From Astropecten irregularis (taxonomy: Eukaryota; Echinodermata; Asteroidea; Paxillosida; Astropectinidae), in assembly GCA_963971285.1 (NCBI GenBank), contig OZ020262.1, positions 4,466,082 through 4,530,081 on the forward strand: a DNA stretch of 64,000 nt. The letters run 5' to 3'. Both the position numbers and the translations under genes were made by a program. Below the pieces are notes generated by a model. That model was not told the origin of the DNA. It ran no database searches and saw only the letters and a program-made list of their open reading frames with translations. Shown one piece after another: positions 63,385-64,000 of the stretch. Positions within the stretch are counted from its first letter, which is position 1; each line of letters starts with the position of its first letter.

Positions 63385-64000
63385 CTGTACGGAGAAAAAG
63401 AGTTAAAAATGGAGTAAGTCTTCAGTCTGATCCACCTCTGGAACATTCCACTTAAAATCCCACAATTTCCTGATGCATATGCTACAAACAGAAGCATGCT
63501 GAAAGTCTAGTTGCCATAAATTAATTGGCTATGATTTCATAATCTTCTAAAAGTGAAAGTGCTAATTTTCCACGCTAACAGAGGAGTCTTCTGGTTCTAT
63601 CCTAACAGGGATGAGATTCCTCGAAAATGAAAAAGTCATTTTTTTACGGCGTGTGTTGCATCCAAACCAGCTTAAAAGGCCCAATTTATTATTTTTTTTT
63701 TACTTTAGATGCTATATGGTGTAATCTAACCCCCTTCTGGAGCACATTTTACTCTACAAAAGTTTGTTTAGGATCTGTTTATCTTTATTTTGTGGTATAT
63801 AATGTTAATATAAAGAACCTCGTAAAGTGTAAAGAATGTCAGTAGTTTATTACTCGTAGAATTTCACACCTTTGATTTTCAACTGGTGCTTGAAAGATTC
63901 GGCATGATTCAAGATACCCCCCCCCCCCTCCCTCTGAGATACAAGTAGAAGAGGCCTAACATTGTGATCGAAGCGGAAGAGTTTCCTTATGGCTAAATGA
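63385..64000. other. TAF6 intron reaching the window edge
   Basis: No exon recognised on the minus strand up to 64000. A C-run lies at 63920-63928. Confidence 0.5.

Overview
This is eukaryotic nuclear DNA: short exons with GT-AG (occasionally GC-AG) borders, long introns, many miniature transposons, tRNA-derived SINE-like repeats and minisatellites. The two host genes are animal genes (angiomotin family and TAF6). Their divergence from the vertebrate proteins and the repeat style suggest a marine invertebrate deuterostome, most likely an echinoderm, but I cannot fix the species from sequence alone.

Layout. (1) 0.7-8.2 kb, + strand: nine consecutive coding exons of an angiomotin-family (AMOT) scaffold protein, entering from upstream of the window. 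The next exon is uncertain; a tiny terminal exon near 10.5 kb with a poly(A) signal fits the phase. (2) 8.2-23.5 kb: intronic or intergenic DNA with at least four MITE families, a ~38 bp minisatellite and a 122 bp retro-insertion carrying a hammerhead-ribozyme-like core. (3) 23.49-42.60 kb: one very large (~19.1 kb) DNA transposon, bounded by inverted CAGTGGCGGATCTAG termini and 5 bp CTATA direct repeats. It carries two large subterminal tandem arrays of different monomers, both rich in TTATTACC/GGTAATAA, and two apparently intact genes on the - strand: a 934-residue TNP2/CACTA-like transposase with a 29-unit decapeptide tail-like repeat, and a ten-exon gene for a DUF4806-type protein (518 residues). 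(4) 43.1-45.9 kb: a smaller inverted-repeat element containing a minisatellite and an orphan coding exon. (5) 46.8-63.4 kb, - strand: twelve exons of TAF6 (645 residues, missing only the N-terminal part of the histone fold), its introns loaded with a 4.9 kb 30-bp minisatellite, a 53-bp minisatellite interrupted by a THAP-coding MITE, SINE-like repeats and foldback elements.

How it fits together. TAF6 and AMOT are ordinary host genes pointing toward each other. The interval between them has been filled by mobile DNA. The 19 kb element looks like an animal counterpart of the plant En/Spm plan: a TNP2-type catalytic protein, a second element-encoded protein, and repeat-rich subterminal regions that the second protein could bind. 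That division of labour is inference; the open frames, matched splice phases, termini and arrays are seen directly.
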